A stretch of DNA of 64,000 nucleotides. Origin: Faecalibacterium sp. I4-1-79 (lineage in GTDB: Bacteria > Bacillota > Clostridia > Oscillospirales > Ruminococcaceae). Both the position numbers and the translations under genes were made by a program. The stretch is from NCBI RefSeq assembly GCF_023347235.1, contig NZ_CP094467.1:1-64000 (forward strand), given 5' to 3'. Positions within the stretch are counted from its first letter, which is position 1; every line of letters begins with the position of its first letter. Below the pieces are notes generated by a model, which had not been told where the DNA came from, did no database searches, and was given only the letters and a program-made list of their open reading frames with translations. Below, piece by piece: positions 61,091-64,000 of this stretch.

Positions 61091-62653
61091 TCATTTGACC
61101 TCCTGCTGCGGTACGGCGTGGTTGCGCTCTTCCTTGCGGAAGAAGGCATCCACGTTTTGTTGTGCGGTGCGGAGTTCACGCAGTTCGATCTGCGCTTTCT
61201 TGTAACGGGTGTAGAAACCGTTTTTCTCCGAGGAAAGGGTCTGATATTCGGCATCCAGCTTTTTGAGGTCCGGTAGTGTCCTGAGCCCGTTGGCCTTGAA
61301 ATAGGCGCAAGCGGCCTCGTACACAGCAAACTCTGCACGGTGCTGCTCCTTGAACTTGGCGGGGTTCCGCACAGTCTGGAGCTTCTGTGCAAGAGGCTTG
61401 TACTGCCGATAGACCACAAGATGCCCGCGCAGCTCCTTGAGGGAGACCATGCGGGCATCCAAGTCTTTGACCACCGCCAGTGCATCGTCGTGCTGGGTTT
61501 TCAGTTCGACAATGCGCTGGTTCAGGGCATCTTCGCTGAGCAGCTTTTTCTCCTGCAGGAGACACAAGGTCTGCGACCAGCGTTTGAGGTTGAACTTTTT
61601 CGCCCAACGCTCATAGCCGATGCCCTTGCCCGCAGCAACGTTTGCCTGAATGTCAACCAGTTTCCTGATCTTATCCGGCTTCTGTTCGCTGGCGGGCTGG
61701 ATGATGGCGGCAAGCTGGATGTTCTGGGAGAGGGCGGTCAGCACCTGCTCTTTTTCCAGCTTCTTGCTCAGTTTCTTGGCTGTGATGAACTTTGTCCGGC
61801 CGGGCGGGCAGTAGCTCAACCGGCCTCGGCTCTCCTTCACGGCGATGCCGTGTTCCTGCATGAGCAATGCAGAAAATTCCTCGAAGGTGGTGGTCTTGTT
61901 CAGCACAACGTAGATCTGCTTTCGCAGCTTGTCCAGCTCGGTCTGGTAGACGGTCTGGGTGGGCTGCTGCCCTTCGGCGGCAAGTTTGGCGTTGGCATGG
62001 TCGAGGCGGCGTTGTCCGCGCCGCTGCGCCCAATACTCGTGCTCCGAAACATGGTCGCCTTGGGCTTCCAGCAGATTGATCTGGTTCAGGTCGGCTTGCT
62101 CGCACATCTCCATGACAGCGACACGGAGGTGCCGGAGCATGGCAGAGGTGCAGCGGTGCTTCTTGCCCGCTTCCCAGTCGCACGGCTTGTCCATGAAGGG
62201 CTGCCGTTCCACGGTGCGGACGCGCAAGCTGCCGATGACGATGTGGACGTGGATATTTCCCGCACTGTTGTGACCGTCCGGGTGGGTGCAGACGATGGCG
62301 GGATGACCGGGGAAGTTGTCCTTGCAGAACTGCAATCCAAGGGCTTGCGCCCGTTCCATGGTCAGGCCGTTCTCTACTGCGTCCTTCGGGTCGAAGCTGA
62401 TGATATAATGGTGGGTCTTCACGTCCTCCCGCCTGCCGTTCTTGCCGTACTTGCGATTGGCAATCAGGCAGGCCATAGCAAACGAAGATTCGCCGCACTC
62501 AAGAGTGTCGAGCAGGTACGAATCCCGTAGCTTGGGTCTGCCCTTCTCGTCCAGAATGGGCAGACCAGTGTACTCGTTGTGCTGAAAGGTGAGATAGCTT
62601 TCGGCGGCGGCGTAGTTAGAGTTTTTCGAGCTTAAATGCTTGATGGTTGCCAT
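61091..62653 (-). CDS. mobA: MobA/MobL relaxase (MOBP-like)
   Basis: 520 residues. The N-terminal relaxase domain (about 1-250) contains the tyrosine region ATIKHLSSKNSNYAAAESYL, THHYIISFDPKD and the metal-binding histidine motif NSAGNIHVHIVIGS. The C-terminal half is a long helical, partly coiled-coil region. The enzyme nicks oriT and leads the strand into a recipient through a secretion system provided by a co-resident element. Its start overlaps the mobC end by 38 bp. Confidence 0.92.
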   Translation of the reverse strand: MATIKHLSSKNSNYAAAESYLTFQHNEYTGLPILDEKGRPKLRDSYLLDTLECGESSFAMACLIANRKYGKNGRREDVKTHHYIISFDPKDAVENGLTMERAQALGLQFCKDNFPGHPAIVCTHPDGHNSAGNIHVHIVIGSLRVRTVERQPFMDKPCDWEAGKKHRCTSAMLRHLRVAVMEMCEQADLNQINLLEAQGDHVSEHEYWAQRRGQRRLDHANAKLAAEGQQPTQTVYQTELDKLRKQIYVVLNKTTTFEEFSALLMQEHGIAVKESRGRLSYCPPGRTKFITAKKLSKKLEKEQVLTALSQNIQLAAIIQPASEQKPDKIRKLVDIQANVAAGKGIGYERWAKKFNLKRWSQTLCLLQEKKLLSEDALNQRIVELKTQHDDALAVVKDLDARMVSLKELRGHLVVYRQYKPLAQKLQTVRNPAKFKEQHRAEFAVYEAACAYFKANGLRTLPDLKKLDAEYQTLSSEKNGFYTRYKKAQIELRELRTAQQNVDAFFRKEERNHAVPQQEVK

Positions 62654-63062
62654 ACAGTTCACCAACCGTTTCTTCGACTTTCAGCCGAAAGTTCGTGAGT
62701 GCGGACAGTTCCTCCAGAATTTGCGCCCGGAGCTGCTCGGTGTCTTTGCCGCCGGAGTTGAAGTGCCGTGCAAGCTGGTTGAGGTTGCTGCCCACCTTGC
62801 TGCACTGAGCAGACAAGGCGGCAAGCGCCGCCAGTGCATCCTCGCCGCCCTGCGCCACCACAACGGTGTGCTTGACGTTCACGCCGTACAGGACGCGGCG
62901 GACGAGTTCGGATTGGGTGAGGTGGAGTTCTTTGCAGGCGTATGCGATCCGCAGTTTTTCTTCTGCGGTCACTCGGACTTTGATGATGTGTGTCTTTCGT
63001 TTTCGCGGCGTGTCATTGCGGTTCTTCTTTGCGTGTACGTTCGGACTTTTCATTTCAGTCAT
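62616..63062 (-). CDS. mobC: MobC-like mobilization protein
   Basis: 148 residues with a ribbon-helix-helix-type N-terminus (KVRVTAEEKLRIAYACKELH, then LTQSELVRRVLYG) and a helical C-terminal part (ALSAQCSKVGSNLNQLARHF). It resembles MobC/relaxosome accessory proteins. AGGAGGTCGAAT precedes the ATG at 63062; the open frame is longer but enters the oriT-like region. Confidence 0.88.
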   Translation of the reverse strand: MTEMKSPNVHAKKNRNDTPRKRKTHIIKVRVTAEEKLRIAYACKELHLTQSELVRRVLYGVNVKHTVVVAQGGEDALAALAALSAQCSKVGSNLNQLARHFNSGGKDTEQLRAQILEELSALTNFRLKVEETVGELYGNHQAFKLEKL

Positions 63063-63129
63063 ATTCGACCTCCTGTGAAAATGATAAATGCCCGCTCCGG
63101 GATGGAGAAGGCTATGTAATGCGACACGC

Positions 63130-63250
63130 CGCTTTCGCACCAACGGTGCGAAGCTAGAGCAGGGTTTGGGGAAGGCACTCCCCAACAAGACCGCGGTTGC
63201 GCAGCAACGAAAGCCCCAGTGGGGCTTTCGAGTGGCAGCGCGGTCTGCGA
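63130..63250. other. oriT: oriT-like region of element 2
   Basis: Upstream of mobC: hairpin TTTCGCACC / GGTGCGAA (63133-63152), then GGGTTTGGGGAAGGCACTCC and CCAACAAGACCGC (63162-63194). Finally a long stem comprises GACCGCG...GAAAGCCCCA / TGGGGCTTTC...CGCGGTC (63188-63246). The hairpin with CAACAAG-CCGC is shared with element 1 at 50412. The location next to mobC and mobA is the common oriT position. Confidence 0.6.
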
Positions 63251-63530
63251 CAGCAGATGGAGGAGTCTCACTCCGACAAGTGCTAGACTATGTGGACAGC
63301 AATTTTTCAAGCATTGAAAATTTGTGGCCACAGGTCGATACTTGCTTTCGCCCTTTCCGTGCAACACTGAAAATTTCAGAAGTCGAACCGCAATGCACGT
63401 TGAAAATTTTGCAGAGCAAAACGTGTGAAAAGGCAAAGCCCCTGCTCATGGTCACCGTTCACACCGAACGCAGTTCCTGCCCCTGTTTTGCAGCGGCGTT
63501 GTCCGGCTCGCCCACAGAAAGTGTGAGGTC

Positions 63531-63668
63531 ATGGCGCAGTATCTCGTTCAGACGGCTTATGTAAGATTCAAGGTACAGTATGAAGAAAGCCGGGCGCAGT
63601 GCGGACACTACAACCTGCTTCTTTCAAGCACAAGAATAACACCTTGCAGTTGTGCAGTCAACAACTAA
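63531..63668 (+). CDS. Possible 45-residue protein
   Basis: MAQYLVQTAYVRFKVQYEES followed by RAQCGHYN... with TGTGAGGTC upstream. It is on the opposite strand to the mob genes. The initial part looks protein-like; the end (CSCAVNN) less so. No family recognised; low certainty. Bases 63251-63530 before it show no gene. Confidence 0.35.
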   Translation: MAQYLVQTAYVRFKVQYEESRAQCGHYNLLLSSTRITPCSCAVNN

Positions 63669-64000
63669 AAGCAAATTTTGGAAGATTGAACAACTACATA
63701 AGATTTTATTTGTGAAAAAGAAAAATACCGCCCACGCAGCGCAGCGATGATTTTGTCGGATGAAGTAAGCGGCAAAATAGATCGGGTGTGTTGCGGGGCG
63801 GTAAAAATCTTCATAGGGAATAAATCCTCGCCGCTCTGTACTTTTCTACAAAATTGGTGGGATTTGCGATAAAGGGTATCATGGATTGCGGAGCACGTCA
63901 AGATGGTTTTGCAAATTTTATTGCAGTAAAGCAGTGATAGTAGGACTTATGAAGCTGATTGAATACTTCTTTTATGGCATTGCGCGGTGTTGCTTTTGGA
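63669..64000. other. End of window, no clear gene
   Basis: A minus-strand open frame of 78 codons (63665-63901) exists with a weak site, but it shows no recognisable domain and may be chance. The stretch is AT-richer than the mob genes. Nothing identifiable as a right boundary is present. Confidence 0.4.

Larger units (their letters stand above)
56894..64000. mobile_element. Integrative mobilizable element 2 (left part)
   Basis: Adjacent to attR of element 1 and reaching the window's end. Genes on the minus strand: integrase, excisionase-like protein, P4-type helicase, CHC2 primase, MobA/MobL relaxase and MobC, with an oriT-like region upstream of mobC. No second copy of the 45-bp repeat appears before 64000, so the right end is outside the window. 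No type IV secretion genes are visible, so it may be mobilizable only, or conjugative if these lie further right. Confidence 0.75.

Noticed and set aside
63665-63901. A 78-codon minus-strand gene at the end of the window
   Set aside because: Weak start, no domain and no conserved context; may be chance in AT-rich sequence.

Overview
The window starts exactly at the dnaA start codon. It reads as the origin-proximal end of a GC-rich Gram-positive anaerobe of the Clostridia, most probably a Faecalibacterium-type Oscillospiraceae/Ruminococcaceae genome. This rests on the dnaA-dnaN-S4-recF-remB-gyrB-gyrA order, a single-chain pyruvate:ferredoxin oxidoreductase with a 2[4Fe-4S] ferredoxin, an FeoA-FeoB fusion, and very abundant palindromic intergenic repeats. 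The genus is an impression from gene content and style; no database was searched.

Layout. 1-9.3 kb: replication and topology genes on the + strand. 9.3-46.3 kb: a mosaic of short housekeeping units in both orientations. These are mntP behind a yybP-ykoY Mn2+ riboswitch, a nudix-rluA-gntR operon, por, a HigBA-like toxin-antitoxin pair, mgtE behind an unrecognised structured leader, a rhomboid-like protein, holB, gamma-carbonic anhydrase, a DacA-like protein, birA-yfcE, rsmI-trmN6, ferredoxin, ricT, an RND pump, galM, feoAB, galE, marR-tauE, tig and sdaAB-sdaAA. Nearly every gap here carries modular palindromic repeats. Three families can be separated by eye. Module A is a two-hairpin unit whose stems covary between copies. 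Module B has CCTCTCAGTC-type inverted ends. Core C is a block of about 228 bp present four times.

46.5-56.9 kb: a 10.3-kb integrative element in a tRNA-Arg(ACG) gene, bounded by 45-bp direct repeats. It has a tyrosine integrase, two divergent repressor switches, an excisionase-like protein, DnaD-like and DnaB replication proteins, an MNT/HEPN toxin-antitoxin pair and several small phage-type genes, but no capsid, portal, terminase or relaxase gene. It resembles a phage satellite or mobilizable island. 56.9-64 kb: a second element is joined directly to the right repeat of the first. It has its own integrase and excisionase, a P4-type helicase, a CHC2 primase fragment, a MobA/MobL relaxase and MobC, with an oriT-like region; its right end lies outside the window.

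Points that stand out are the covarying repeat RNA (module A), a cluster of TTTTCCACA boxes around an AT-rich core 20 kb from dnaA, the mgtE leader, an oriT-like motif shared by the two tandem elements (suggesting mobilization in trans), and the operator arrays of the first element.
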